NCBI RefSeq assembly: GCF_900631955.1
Contig: NZ_UZWD01000023.1
Coordinates: forward strand, 186,001-250,000
Direction: 5' to 3'
From: Devosia equisanguinis
Lineage (GTDB): Bacteria > Pseudomonadota > Alphaproteobacteria > Rhizobiales > Devosiaceae
Length of the DNA: 64,000 nucleotides
The translations under genes and the position numbers were made by a program. How positions within the stretch are numbered: the first letter of the stretch is position 1; every line of letters starts with the position of its first letter. The notes under the pieces are model-generated. The model saw only the letters and a list, made by a program, of their open reading frames with translations. It was not told where the DNA came from and searched no databases. Below, in pieces: positions 31,437-40,789 of the stretch.

Positions 31437-34400
31437 ATGAACATGATTTCCGCATCTGCGGCGGCATCGGTCGCCGGGCCGCTTCCGCTTGTCCCCGACA
31501 GCCATGCCGCCACGTCCGTCTTTTCGGCGGCAGGTCTTCTTCTGCCTCACCTCGAGCGCGGCCAGCGCATCGACGCCGCCACGCTTCGCAGCGCGATGGA
31601 AACCGCCTTCGGCGCGTCCGATACCGCTGGCGCCTGGGACTGGAAAACCGCCTATGACGCCTGCGAGGCCGCGATCGTCCTGTTCCTGCGCAAGTACGGA
31701 AAGGCGCTTTTCCGTAAAGCCGGTTCGCCAGCCGATAGCCTGCCGCTGCTGACGCGGATCGCCGGGCTGCTGCCGACCCATACACGCCGCTCGGAGGAGG
31801 CGCAGACCTTCCAGCAATTCTCCACCCCGATCCCGCTGGGGCTGGCAGCGGCGACCGCGGCCGCCATCACGCCCGCCGACCGGGTTCTGGAACCCTCGGC
31901 CGGGACCGGACTGCTCGCCATCCTGGCCGAGATCGCTGGCGGCGCGCTCGTCCTCAACGAGCTGGCCGAAATGCGCGCCGGTCTTCTTACTTCCCTCTTT
32001 CCCGCCTTGTCCGTCGCGCGTTTCGACGCGGCGCAGATCGACGATCACCTCGATCCCGCCCTGGTCCCGTCCGTGGTGCTGATGAACCCGCCGTTCTCGG
32101 CGCTGGCGAATGTCCAGGGCCGCGTCGCCGATGCCGCCTTCCGCCACGTCGCTTCGGCGCTTGCGCGCCTTGCGCCCGGCGGGCGGCTGGTGACGATCAC
32201 CGGCGCGAGCTTCGCCCCCGATAATCCTGCCTGGACCCCGGCCTTCGTCCGGCTGCAGGAGCGCGGTCGCGTGGTCTTCTCCGCCGCAGTCGATGGTTCT
32301 GTCTATGCCAAGCATGGCACGACGATCGATACCCGGATCACCGTCATCGACAAGCTGCCCGCCGACGATCCGGCAGTCTTCCCGACCTCTCCCGGCGCCG
32401 CACCGGATGCCGCCACCCTGATGGTCTGGATCGGCGCGAGCCTGCCCGCGCGTCAGCTTGTCGATCCTTCAGTCGTTGTTCCGGTTGCCGCAGCGCCTAC
32501 GCCTCGCACCGTGCGCGGCTATATCGCCGCCACGGCGAAAGCCGCCCGCCCGGCGCCGCAGACCGAACCGGAAGCCGCACCGCTCGACTATGAGATCGTC
32601 GATTGGCAGCCGGCCGAGGGCGGCCACATCACCGATGCCATCTATGAGGAATACGCGCTTCAGGTCATCCGTATTCCCGGCGCCCAGCCTCATCCAACCC
32701 AGCTCGTCCAGTCGGCGGCGATGGCGAGCGTCGCCCCGCCGAAGCCCAACTACCGGCCGCATCTGCCGAAGACCATTCTCGGTCTTCTGTCCGACGCGCA
32801 GCTTGAGACCGTCATCTATGCCGGCCAGGCCCATGCCGACCATCTCGCCGGGGCCTGGACCGTCGACGAGACCTGCGATGTGGTCAGCGCGGCGGCCGAG
32901 GACGCCAAGAACGCCGTCCGCTTCCGGCAAGGCTTCTTCGTCGGTGACGGCACCGGCGTCGGCAAGGGTCGGGAATCCGCCGCCATCATCCTCGACAACT
33001 GGATGCAGGGCCGCCGGAAGGCCGTCTGGATCTCCAAATCCGACAAATTGCTGGAAGACGCACAACGCGACTGGTCTGCGCTCGGCATGGAGCGCCTCCT
33101 GGTTACGCCGCTGTCGCGCTTCCCGCAGGGCAAGCCCGTGACGCTGCCCGAAGGCATCCTTTTCACGACCTATGCCACGCTACGCTCCGACGACCGCGGC
33201 GATAGGGTTTCCCGCGTCAAGCAGATCGTCGAATGGTTGGGCGAGGATTTCGATGGAGTGATCATCTTCGACGAGGCGCATTCGATGCAGAACGCCGCAG
33301 GCGGCAAGGGAGAACGGGGCGATGTCGCCGCCAGCCAGCAGGGCCGAGCCGGGCTTCGCCTCCAGCACGCCCTGCCGGATGCCCGCATCGTCTATGTCTC
33401 CGCGACCGGCGCCACTACGGTCCACAACCTCGCCTATGCCCAGCGCCTTGGCCTTTGGGGCGGCGAGGATTTCCCGTTCGCCACGCGGGCCGAATTCGTC
33501 GAGGCCATCGAGGGCGGCGGCGTCGCGGCGATGGAGGTTCTGGCCCGCGACATGCGCGCCCTCGGCCTCTACACCGCCCGGTCGCTGTCCTTCGCCGGCG
33601 TCGAATACGAGCTGGTCGAGCATGAGCTGACCCCGGAACAGACCCGCATCTACGATGCCTATGCCGGGGCCTTCGCCATCATTCACAACAATCTGGATGC
33701 GGCGATGGAAGCGGCCAATATCACCGGCAGCACCGGCACCCTGAATCGGCAGGCGAAATCCGCCGCGCGCTCGGCCTTCGAGTCGGCCAAGCAGCGGTTT
33801 TTCGGCCACCTCCTGACCAGCATGAAAACCCCGACGCTGCTCCGCTCCATCGCACCCGATCTGGAGGCGGGCCATTCGGCCGTCATCCAGATCGTCTCGA
33901 CCGGCGAGGCGCTTATGGAACGCCGGCTGGCCGAGCTGCCGACCGAGGAATGGAACGACGTCCGCGTGGACATCACCCCGAGGGAATATGTCCTGGACTA
34001 CCTTGCCCATTCTTTCCCGGTGCAGCTCTACGAGCCGTTCACCGACTCGGAGGGCAATATGTCGTCGAGGCCCGTCATGCGCGACGGCCAGCCCGTCGAA
34101 AGCCGTGAAGCGGTCGCCCGCCGCGACGAGCTGATCGCAAAGCTCGCCAGCCTGCCGCCGGTCCCCGGTGCGCTGGACCAGCTCATCCAGCATTTCGGCA
34201 CCGATACCGTGGCTGAAGTGACGGGCCGGTCGCGGCGCATCATCCGCAAGGCTGGCAAGGGCGTCACTGTTGATCGCCTTGTCGTCGAAAACCGCGCAGC
34301 TTCGGCCAACCTGGCCGAAACCCAAGCGTTCATGGACGACGGCAAGCAGGTTCTGGTGTTCTCCGACGCCGGCGGCACAGGCCGCAGCTATCATGCCGAA

Positions 34401-35783
34401 CTGTCGGCCCGGAACACGCGGTTGCGCGTCCATTACCTGCTCGAAGCCGGATGGAAGGCCGATACTGCGATCCAGGGGCTTGGCCGAACGCACCGGACCA
34501 ACCAGAAGCAAGCGCCCCTGTTCCGGCCGATCACCACGAACGTCAAAGCCGAAAAGCGCTTCCTCTCGACCATCGCCCGCCGTCTCGACACCCTGGGCGC
34601 GATCACGCGCGGCCAGCGACAGACCGGCGGTCAGGGACTGTTCAGACCGGAAGATAACCTGGAGTCCCATTACGCACGCGACGCGCTGCGCCAGCTCTAT
34701 CTCCTGCTGGTGCGCGGTAAGGTCGAGGGATGCTCGCTCGACCGCTTTGAGAGCGCCACCGGCTTGAAGCTGATGGACTCCAACGGCATCAAGGATGACC
34801 TCCCAGCCATCACGACCTTCCTGAACCGGCTGCTGGCCTTGACGATTGAGCTTCAGGGCGTGCTGTTCACCGCCTTCGAGCAACTTCTGACGGCGCGCAT
34901 CGAGGGCGCCATCGCGTCGGGCACCTATGACGCCGGGCTGGAGACGCTGCGAGCGGAGAGCTTTGTCGTCACCGACCGCCAGACGATCTATACGCACCCG
35001 CGCACCGGCGCCCAGACCCGCCTGCTGACCATCACCGAGCGCAAGCGCAACCATCCGGTCACGCTGGCGGAGGCCATAGGCAACCTGGACGATCCGCGCG
35101 CGGTCCTGTTGGTCAACGAGCGGTCGGGCCGCGCCGCCGTGCAGGTTCCGACCACCAGCGTCATGCTGGACGATGGCGAGATCGAGCGCCGTGTCCGGCT
35201 GATCCGGCCGATGGAAGCGCACAACATCCCGGTCAAGACCATGCCCGAGACCCATTGGGTCGAAGCCGACCGGGACGCCTTCGCCTCTGCCTGGAATGCC
35301 GAGATTGCCGAGGTGCCGGAGTTTTCCGACAGCACCCTGCATATGGTGACAGGTCTCCTGTTGCCTATCTGGAAGCGGTTGCCGAACGAATCCACCCGCG
35401 TCTATCGGCTCCAGACCGATGCTGGCGAGCGGATCATCGGCCGCCGCGTTTCGCCTGCCTGGGTTGCCCACGCGACCGCGACCGGCGTCGCGTCGATCAC
35501 GCCGGAGGATGCCTTCACCGCCCTTATGGACGGAAAGACGATCCTCGATCTCGCCGAGGGCCTTCAGCTTCGCCGGGTCCGCGTCATGGGCGCGCTGCGC
35601 ATCGAACTCACCGGCTTCACCGACACGATGCGCCAGCGCCTCACGGCCTATGGCCTCTATCACGAGATCATCTCGTGGAAGCTGCGCTTCTTCGTGCCGG
35701 TGGATGCTCAGGGGCCGGTAATCATCGGCAAGCTCTTCGACCGCTGGCCGGTCGAACGCATCGGCGAACGGGAGGCCGCATAA
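31437..35783 (+). CDS. Strawberry-notch-like helicase with N6-adenine methylase domain
   Basis: A 1448-residue fusion. Residues 120-330 form a methyltransferase domain (VLEPSAGTGLLAILAEIAGG as the AdoMet loop, MNPPFSAL as the NPPF catalytic motif). Residues 430-760 form an SF2 helicase domain of the strawberry-notch type: Walker A GDGTGVGKGRESAA, FTTYATLR, the DEAHSMQN box and VYVSATGAT. A helicase C-terminal domain follows (DDGKQVLVFSDAGGTGRSYHA, GLGRTHRTNQ as motif VI). Such proteins are common on ICEs and plasmids and probably remodel or methylate entering DNA. A structured leader precedes the ATG; the Toprim gene follows with no gap. Confidence 0.85.
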   Translation: MNMISASAAASVAGPLPLVPDSHAATSVFSAAGLLLPHLERGQRIDAATLRSAMETAFGASDTAGAWDWKTAYDACEAAIVLFLRKYGKALFRKAGSPADSLPLLTRIAGLLPTHTRRSEEAQTFQQFSTPIPLGLAAATAAAITPADRVLEPSAGTGLLAILAEIAGGALVLNELAEMRAGLLTSLFPALSVARFDAAQIDDHLDPALVPSVVLMNPPFSALANVQGRVADAAFRHVASALARLAPGGRLVTITGASFAPDNPAWTPAFVRLQERGRVVFSAAVDGSVYAKHGTTIDTRITVIDKLPADDPAVFPTSPGAAPDAATLMVWIGASLPARQLVDPSVVVPVAAAPTPRTVRGYIAATAKAARPAPQTEPEAAPLDYEIVDWQPAEGGHITDAIYEEYALQVIRIPGAQPHPTQLVQSAAMASVAPPKPNYRPHLPKTILGLLSDAQLETVIYAGQAHADHLAGAWTVDETCDVVSAAAEDAKNAVRFRQGFFVGDGTGVGKGRESAAIILDNWMQGRRKAVWISKSDKLLEDAQRDWSALGMERLLVTPLSRFPQGKPVTLPEGILFTTYATLRSDDRGDRVSRVKQIVEWLGEDFDGVIIFDEAHSMQNAAGGKGERGDVAASQQGRAGLRLQHALPDARIVYVSATGATTVHNLAYAQRLGLWGGEDFPFATRAEFVEAIEGGGVAAMEVLARDMRALGLYTARSLSFAGVEYELVEHELTPEQTRIYDAYAGAFAIIHNNLDAAMEAANITGSTGTLNRQAKSAARSAFESAKQRFFGHLLTSMKTPTLLRSIAPDLEAGHSAVIQIVSTGEALMERRLAELPTEEWNDVRVDITPREYVLDYLAHSFPVQLYEPFTDSEGNMSSRPVMRDGQPVESREAVARRDELIAKLASLPPVPGALDQLIQHFGTDTVAEVTGRSRRIIRKAGKGVTVDRLVVENRAASANLAETQAFMDDGKQVLVFSDAGGTGRSYHAELSARNTRLRVHYLLEAGWKADTAIQGLGRTHRTNQKQAPLFRPITTNVKAEKRFLSTIARRLDTLGAITRGQRQTGGQGLFRPEDNLESHYARDALRQLYLLLVRGKVEGCSLDRFESATGLKLMDSNGIKDDLPAITTFLNRLLALTIELQGVLFTAFEQLLTARIEGAIASGTYDAGLETLRAESFVVTDRQTIYTHPRTGAQTRLLTITERKRNHPVTLAEAIGNLDDPRAVLLVNERSGRAAVQVPTTSVMLDDGEIERRVRLIRPMEAHNIPVKTMPETHWVEADRDAFASAWNAEIAEVPEFSDSTLHMVTGLLLPIWKRLPNESTRVYRLQTDAGERIIGRRVSPAWVAHATATGVASITPEDAFTALMDGKTILDLAEGLQLRRVRVMGALRIELTGFTDTMRQRLTAYGLYHEIISWKLRFFVPVDAQGPVIIGKLFDRWPVERIGEREAA

Positions 35784-36821
35784 ATGGCTTCGCGTCACGC
35801 CTCGGAACTGGCGCATCGTCTCGGCCGCGAGGCCGAGGCGGTCTGCCGCGAATACCTGTCCTCCGGTCGGAGGGCAGGCAATTACTGGCAGGTCGGGGAC
35901 GCGCAGAACAGCCCCGGCCGCTCCCTCTATGTCCGGCTCAGGGACACCCCCAAAGGTCCGGCCGGGAAATGGACCGACGCCGCCACCGGCGACCATGGCG
36001 ATCTGCTCGACATCATCCGCGAGGCGCTTGGCCTCGTCGATTTCAAGGATGTGGTCGAGGAAGCGCACCGTTTCCTCAGTCTCCCGCATCCCGCGCCGGA
36101 ACAGACAGGGACGCCGACCGGCAGGACATCGGGCATTGCCGTCGGTTCGCCGGAAGCGTCGCGGCGGCTGTTCGCCATGTCGCAGCCGATCCCCGGCACG
36201 CTCGCGGCGACCTACCTCAGCGGGCGGGCAATCACGTCGCTCATCGGCGGCACCGCACTGCGCTACCATCCCCGGTGCTATTACCGGCCCGACGAGCAAT
36301 CGCCCACGGAGATCTGGCCCGCGATGATCGCGTCCGTCACCGATCTTGACGGGCGACAGACCGGCGCGCACCGCACTTGGCTCGCCCCGGACGGCTCGGG
36401 CAAGGCGCCTGTCGAAACGCCGAGGCGGGCGATGGGAGACCTTCTCGGACACGGCGTCCGCTTTGGCGTTGCCGGAGATGTGCTGGTCGCCGGAGAGGGC
36501 ATCGAGACCGTGCTGTCGCCCCGTCAGGTTCTGCCGCACATGCCGATGCTGGCGGCGCTCTCGGCCGCACACCTCGCCGCCATCCTGTTCCCGGCGACGC
36601 TGCGCAGGCTCTATGTCCTTCGCGATCGTGATCCGGCTGGGGACGGCGCGAGAGACAGCCTGATCGCCCGAGCTGCGAGCGTCGGGATCGAAGCGGTTGC
36701 GATGTCGCCAGCGCGCGAGGACTTCAACGAGGATCTGCGCTGGCGCGGCGTCGATGCCCTCCGGGCGGCCCTGAAGGATCAGCTTCATCCCGTGGACGTC
36801 AGCCGGTTCATGGAGGGGTGA
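35784..36821 (+). CDS. Toprim domain protein (primase-like)
   Basis: A 345-residue protein. The N-terminal half (RAGNYWQVGDAQNSPGRSLYVRL, KWTDAATGDHGDLLDIIREALGL) resembles the DUF7146/zinc-free primase leader domain. The C-terminal half is a Toprim domain with VLVAGEGIETVLSP (catalytic Glu) and RRLYVLRDRDPAGDGA (DxD). It could synthesise primers for transferred single-stranded DNA. It starts one base after the stop of the methylase/helicase gene and probably works with it. Confidence 0.8.
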   Translation: MASRHASELAHRLGREAEAVCREYLSSGRRAGNYWQVGDAQNSPGRSLYVRLRDTPKGPAGKWTDAATGDHGDLLDIIREALGLVDFKDVVEEAHRFLSLPHPAPEQTGTPTGRTSGIAVGSPEASRRLFAMSQPIPGTLAATYLSGRAITSLIGGTALRYHPRCYYRPDEQSPTEIWPAMIASVTDLDGRQTGAHRTWLAPDGSGKAPVETPRRAMGDLLGHGVRFGVAGDVLVAGEGIETVLSPRQVLPHMPMLAALSAAHLAAILFPATLRRLYVLRDRDPAGDGARDSLIARAASVGIEAVAMSPAREDFNEDLRWRGVDALRAALKDQLHPVDVSRFMEG

Positions 36822-37152
36822 GAGGATCGGCGGGGGATGGGGCAAAGCTCTGAATGGTTCCGCCTGCCGTCTCCACTCATCATCGGGAACACCCTTCCCG
36901 TGTCGGAGAGGGCGCCCACGGCCTTCTGAGGGGGCGATCGGCTCACAAACGGGCCAGCCGGGCAATGGCGCTGCGCTGTCGGCTATTTTCCGCCGGCGGG
37001 GCAAGCCCCGCCTTTGCATCGCGAAGCAAAATAGCCGGCTTGGCCATCAAGGCCCTCGCGGCAGCACGAGGGCTGCCAGGCCGGCCCGCCCGTGAGCTTC
37101 GACGCCTGCGAAGGCCGCGATGGGCGCGGTCTCCAGACGAAGGATGCTCCCG
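36822..37152. other. Intergenic region with nested hairpins
   Basis: No coding frame is convincing in these 331 bases. CGGCTATTTT (36980-36989) and AAAATAGCCG (37028-37037) form a 10-bp perfect inverted repeat that encloses a second perfect hairpin, GGCGGGGC-AA-GCCCCGCC (36995-37012). Further palindromic GC blocks follow up to 37100. The SD GAAGGA for the next gene lies at its right end. It may be a terminator, a small RNA or a protein-binding site. Confidence 0.55.
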
Positions 37153-38088
37153 ATGATGAACGAAGACGATGACGCAGGCTTCGAGCCGTTCCACACCTCA
37201 TCCCCCACCGATCACGTCCTCACCGAACTCCAGCTCTATGGCTACCGCCCCTTCCAGGACGAACCCGATCCGCGTCCGCTGCCGGAAGGCAACACCGTCG
37301 CCGCAGCCGTCGCAGACATCTTCGACGCCCTCGTCTCGACGCTCGGCGACACCCGCCTCGAGCCCGATCTCGACGATCTCCTCTGGTCGACGGTCAATCT
37401 CTTCCATCGCGCCGCCGACCGGGTCGAACGCGAACTCGACGACAACGAGCAGGGGCAGCGCCGCCTCCAGCGGGAACAGGATGGCAGCGAGGTCAAGAGC
37501 GTCGAACTCGAACGCCTCACGGCGGAGGGACAGACCCTGGTCGAACGGCGCAACAGCATGGAACTCTTCCGCGACCTCTCGGCGGACGCCTTCGAGCACC
37601 ACACCGGCACGCCCTGGCGGCCGCGCAGCGGTTCGATGGTCAACCATCGCAACCTCACCTCGGCAATGATCGACAGCCGCGATTTCCTCGCCGCTAAGCG
37701 CCGGGCCGAGACCGAGGTGCTGCTGCCCGCCGGTCCCAGGGTCGCCGTCACGGGCGGTGCGGACTTCAACGATCACAACCTGATCTGGACGAAGCTCGAT
37801 CAGGTTCATGCCAAGCACACGGACATGGTGCTCCTGCACGGCGGCTCGCCGAAGGGCGCCGAACTGATCGCCTCCCGCTGGGCTGACAGTCGGAAGGTGC
37901 CGCAGGTCGCCTTCAAGCCCGACTGGACGAAGCACGCCAAGGCCGCGCCCTTCAAGCGCAACGACGCCATGCTCGATGTCCTGCCGGTCGGCGTCCTGGT
38001 CTTCCCCGGCACCGGGATTCAGGAGAACCTTGCGGATAAGGCGCGCAAGCTCGGCATTCCAGTCATGAAGTTCGACGGCGGCGCGTAA
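37153..38088 (+). CDS. DUF2493 (SLOG superfamily) protein
   Basis: A 311-residue protein. The C-terminal 120 residues are a YspA/CpYpsA-like SLOG domain: GPRVAVTGGADFNDHNLIWTKL, MVLLHGGSPKGAELIASRWA and DVLPVGVLVFPGTGIQENLADKARKLGIPVM, which suggests nucleotide or nucleotide-derivative binding. The N-terminal half is helical with a probable coiled coil (residues 95-150). SLOG domains occur in several conflict systems, but this gene is part of the ICE backbone. ATG 37153 has GAAGGA upstream at good spacing; 37120 is an alternative without SD. Confidence 0.75.
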   Translation: MMNEDDDAGFEPFHTSSPTDHVLTELQLYGYRPFQDEPDPRPLPEGNTVAAAVADIFDALVSTLGDTRLEPDLDDLLWSTVNLFHRAADRVERELDDNEQGQRRLQREQDGSEVKSVELERLTAEGQTLVERRNSMELFRDLSADAFEHHTGTPWRPRSGSMVNHRNLTSAMIDSRDFLAAKRRAETEVLLPAGPRVAVTGGADFNDHNLIWTKLDQVHAKHTDMVLLHGGSPKGAELIASRWADSRKVPQVAFKPDWTKHAKAAPFKRNDAMLDVLPVGVLVFPGTGIQENLADKARKLGIPVMKFDGGA

Positions 38089-38252
38089 ACCCCCGCCGCT
38101 CGGCGGCCTGCCAGCCGCCTCTACTTGACTGAACACGAGGTTGATGGCTTTCTTGAAGAATATTTGCAGCAACGGCGAACTGGCATAGTCGCAGGCGGAG
38201 CGTATTATCCGGCAGCCTGTGGTGATCCTCAATCGTTCATGCGGAGGCTGCC

Positions 38253-38669
38253 GTGACCCTCATCCTGCTTGCCATCTCCCTGACGATCGCGCTTTGCGTC
38301 ATCGCCTACAACTTTGCCATCTACGCCTTGCCGTTCATGGTCGGGCTGACGGCCTTTCAATATGTCTATGGAATGGAGGCCGGCTTCCTGCTGTCGGCGC
38401 TCGCCGCCCTCGGCGCGGCGCTGCTATCCGTGGCGCTGGTCATCGCCGTCGTAGGCTTTGCCAAGAACCCGGCCTTGCGGCTTATCGCCCTCGCCGTATT
38501 CGCGGTGCCGGCGATGATCGCCGGTTATGCGCTCGTGCATGGCGTCACGAAGAACTTCGTCGACTCGACGATTATGCTGAACCTGCTCGGCGGCGCCGGC
38601 GGTCTCTTCATCGGCATAGCGGCGATGCTCAATCTCAATGCGCTCGGTACAGGCGTCCTGTCTCGCTGA
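38253..38669 (+). CDS. Small membrane protein (138 aa)
   Basis: A 138-residue protein with four predicted membrane helices (starting LILLAISLTIALCVIAYNFA, LLSALAALGAALLSVALVIAV, LRLIALAVFAVPAMIAGYAL and LLGGAGGLFIGIAAMLNLNAL). It starts with GTG; GCGGAGG lies upstream. No family is recognised. It stands alone, followed by about 700 bases without genes. Confidence 0.65.
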   Translation: MTLILLAISLTIALCVIAYNFAIYALPFMVGLTAFQYVYGMEAGFLLSALAALGAALLSVALVIAVVGFAKNPALRLIALAVFAVPAMIAGYALVHGVTKNFVDSTIMLNLLGGAGGLFIGIAAMLNLNALGTGVLSR

Positions 38670-39232
38670 TGCGATCGCGAATCGCCGCTCGTCACAAAAA
38701 AAATCTGCGCCGGTTTGCACTGTTGGGCTTCCGGCATCCTGCTCTGAGGAATGGCGCCACCGGCGCTGTAACGGCCAGGGTCTTCGCTCCGATTGGCCCC
38801 GCTGTGGAAGTCGGTCATCGGCCGGTGCTCTCTGCCGTAGCAAGGTCGCCACTCTCTGCTTCGTTCCCCTCCGTATCGTGGCGTCCGCGAACACCTTCAT
38901 GCTCTCCAGCCCTGCAATTCACTAGATCGCACCTCCGGCCGACGGGGTGGAACAACGCCATACATCCTGGAGCCCAATAGCCGTTTCGTCCTGGTCCCGG
39001 CTCGCCTTCCGACTGGCGGCGTGCTGTGGCTCGTGACGGAGATCCCGGCGGCGCACACCCTGCTGATGCGGGTTTCATATCGGGGCCTGTAGCGCCCTCG
39101 TTGCCGGAAAGGACGAACGGTTCTGCTGTGCGTCCCCGGTGTGAGCTTTCCGAGGCGCCAATCCCTCCGACTGACTGATCCCCTAAGTCCGTTCGGTTTC
39201 CGACCGCAACCCCCGCGGCTCCGGACCGTGTT
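38670..39232. other. Long intergenic region without recognisable genes
   Basis: I see no convincing coding frame on either strand; frames present lack SD and protein-like composition. A GCGCC-ACC-GGCGC hairpin lies near 38755. It leads into the hairpin cluster before ssb. Confidence 0.5.
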
Positions 39233-39373
39233 GCCGCGCAAGCGCGGCTGCCCGCTCCACTCCGGGCCTTAAGGGCGAGGTGCCGCCAAGGCGGCACTTG
39301 CTGGCGTCTCCCGACGGCCTTGGCCGGGTCTCGTCGGAGGGATGGTCCCTTCGAGAAGCAACGGAGACTTACA
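39233..39373 (+). promoter_or_regulatory. Hairpin cluster and type 2 leader F upstream of ssb
   Basis: Three hairpins stand in a row: GCCGCGC-AA-GCGCGGC (39233-39248), GTGCCGCC-AA-GGCGGCAC (39282-39299), and a leader in which CCGACG (39311-39316) pairs with CGTCGG (39332-39337), followed by AGGGA-TGG-TCCCT (39338-39350). In addition GTCTCC near 39306 can pair with the SD region GGAGAC, which would block ssb translation. The AGGGATGGTCCCT hairpin repeats the core of leader E. Confidence 0.6.
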
Positions 39374-39775
39374 ATGCAGAACATCGTCATTCTTGCCGGC
39401 AACATCGGCCAGGACCCCGAAACCCGCAACACGCAGAGCGGCACCTCGATCACCCACTTCACGCTGGCCACCTCGCGCCCCCGCTACTCGGAAGGCAAGG
39501 TTGTCCGAGACAAGGACGGCTATCGCGTCCAGGACACCGAATGGCACCGGATCACCGCCTTCAACGGCCTCGGTAAGACGATCCAGCAGCATTGCGAGAA
39601 GGGCATGAAGGTTCTGGTTCGCGGCCGCATCCACTACACCAAGTGGACCGATCAGCAGGGCGTTGAGCGCTACGGCTGCGAGATCATCGCCGAGACGGTG
39701 GACTTCCTCAGCCGGGCAAAGCAGACCCAGAACGAAGACGGCAAGTTCATCGACGACGATGACATCCCGTTCTGA
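39374..39775 (+). CDS. ssb: Single-stranded DNA-binding protein
   Basis: A 133-residue OB-fold protein beginning MQNIVILAGNIGQDPETRNT with the GTSITHFTLATSRPRY and EWHRITAFNGLGKTIQQHCEKGMKVLVRGRIHYTKWTDQQGVERYGCEIIAE strands typical of bacterial SSB. The acidic C-terminal tip DDDIPF, which recruits partner proteins, is intact. As an element-borne copy it probably coats transferred DNA in the recipient. ACGGAG precedes the ATG; the upstream leader may regulate it. Confidence 0.9.
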   Translation: MQNIVILAGNIGQDPETRNTQSGTSITHFTLATSRPRYSEGKVVRDKDGYRVQDTEWHRITAFNGLGKTIQQHCEKGMKVLVRGRIHYTKWTDQQGVERYGCEIIAETVDFLSRAKQTQNEDGKFIDDDDIPF

Positions 39776-40048
39776 GCGGGATACCGGGAGCCCGGCGGCG
39801 CAAGCCGCCGGGATTTCCTAATTGTCTGGCGTTCCTGGCATGAGTCGTCGTCTCCCGGCAGCACGATAAGCTTCGAACAATCTTTCCTACGCGCCTTGGC
39901 TTGCGGAGAGAGAACCAAGCACCTTCCGAATCGCCCCCGCCGCTGACTCCACGTCAAATCTGTAGGAACACCGATTCTGGATCGCTTTCCAATCAAACTC
40001 CGTCTATAATAGCCGTAGTTCTGGCGTGACGTTGACGCACGGTGGGAG

Positions 40049-40066
40049 GTGATCATGCATGATCAC
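40049..40066. promoter_or_regulatory. Perfect 18-bp palindrome over the XRE start codon
   Basis: GTGATCATGCATGATCAC is a perfect palindrome that contains the ATG at 40059 and directly follows the SD GGGAGG. A dimeric HTH protein bound here would block its own transcription or translation. The 283 bases between ssb and this gene otherwise show no gene. Confidence 0.6.
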
Positions 40067-40319
40067 TTCCCGACAAACACGGGCCGCGCGCGCATTACTG
40101 GGTTGGACACAGGAGATGCTCGCTGACAAGGCCAAGGTTTCGCTGACGGCGCTCAAGCGCATGGAGTCGGCCGCTGAACTGCGAGTGTATGAAAGCACCA
40201 GCGACCAGGTCCGCAGAGCGCTTGAGGCCGAAGGAATCGCCTTCATCAGATCGGGCCGCAACGAAGGGGTGATGCTTGTCGATGTGCACGAAGCAGCCGA
40301 ACGCAGCAAAGTCCGGTAA
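40059..40319 (+). CDS. XRE family regulator, possibly QseC-like
   Basis: An 86-residue HTH protein (ITSRQTRAARALLGWTQEMLADKAKVSLTALKRMES) followed by a short EGIAFIRSGRNEGVMLVD tail found in many phage-type regulators. It precedes a DUF2285 gene and an fseA-like gene, the same neighbourhood in which the QseC regulator of ICEMlSymR7A acts, so it may hold the transfer genes off. The start at 40059 lies within a perfect palindrome; an overlapping ATG at 40055 is out of frame. Confidence 0.7.
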   Translation: MITSRQTRAARALLGWTQEMLADKAKVSLTALKRMESAAELRVYESTSDQVRRALEAEGIAFIRSGRNEGVMLVDVHEAAERSKVR

Positions 40320-40413
40320 TTCCCACCCTTCTACCGCCTCCCGCTTGTCATCGTCGCGCTGTAATGGTGCTTCAGAATAGCAACCGCCATCCCAGAGTGT
40401 CACGTGCCGACTA

Positions 40414-40677
40414 ATGACCACAATTGATTTCCTCGACGAAGCCCCGTCCATGCTGTCGCTCACCGAATACGACCGACAGCACATCAAACTCTATGCTCGT
40501 CTGCTGGACGCAGAGGCAGATGGAGCAGACTGGCGGGAAGCGGCCGAGGTTCTTTTCGGCATCTGTCCAAGGACTGAGCCGGACCGCGCTCGCCGCGTCC
40601 ACGACAGCCATCTGGCTCGCGCACACTGGATGACCGAGCAGGGCTACCGGCAGCTCAGGCGCGGCCGGCCTCATTAG
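40414..40677 (+). CDS. DUF2285 protein, QseM-like antiactivator candidate
   Basis: An 87-residue protein whose LTEYDRQHIKLYARLLDAEA, DWREAAEVLFGI and HWMTEQGYRQLRRG segments match the single DUF2285 domain of QseM, an antiactivator that binds TraR and FseA in ICEMlSymR7A. Its place just before the fseA-like gene and after an XRE gene supports the same role. No TraR homologue is visible in the window, so only the FseA branch can be proposed. Confidence 0.7.
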   Translation: MTTIDFLDEAPSMLSLTEYDRQHIKLYARLLDAEADGADWREAAEVLFGICPRTEPDRARRVHDSHLARAHWMTEQGYRQLRRGRPH

Positions 40678-40789
40678 ATCCCGTGTTGTCTCAAGTGCAA
40701 CGCCTGTTGCGCCTTGCAACCTTCCCAAGAAATAGAATCCCCGGAATCAATTCGCTCTGTACGCGTATTCGCTGAACGGGGAGGATTAA

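Noticed and set aside
33180-37019. A 1279-codon open frame on the minus strand
   Set aside because: It lies fully opposite the methylase/helicase and Toprim genes, has no domain or SD, and is a codon-bias shadow of high-GC genes.
38670-39232. Several frames of about 100 codons on both strands
   Set aside because: They lack SD, conserved motifs and protein-like composition, and overlap each other.
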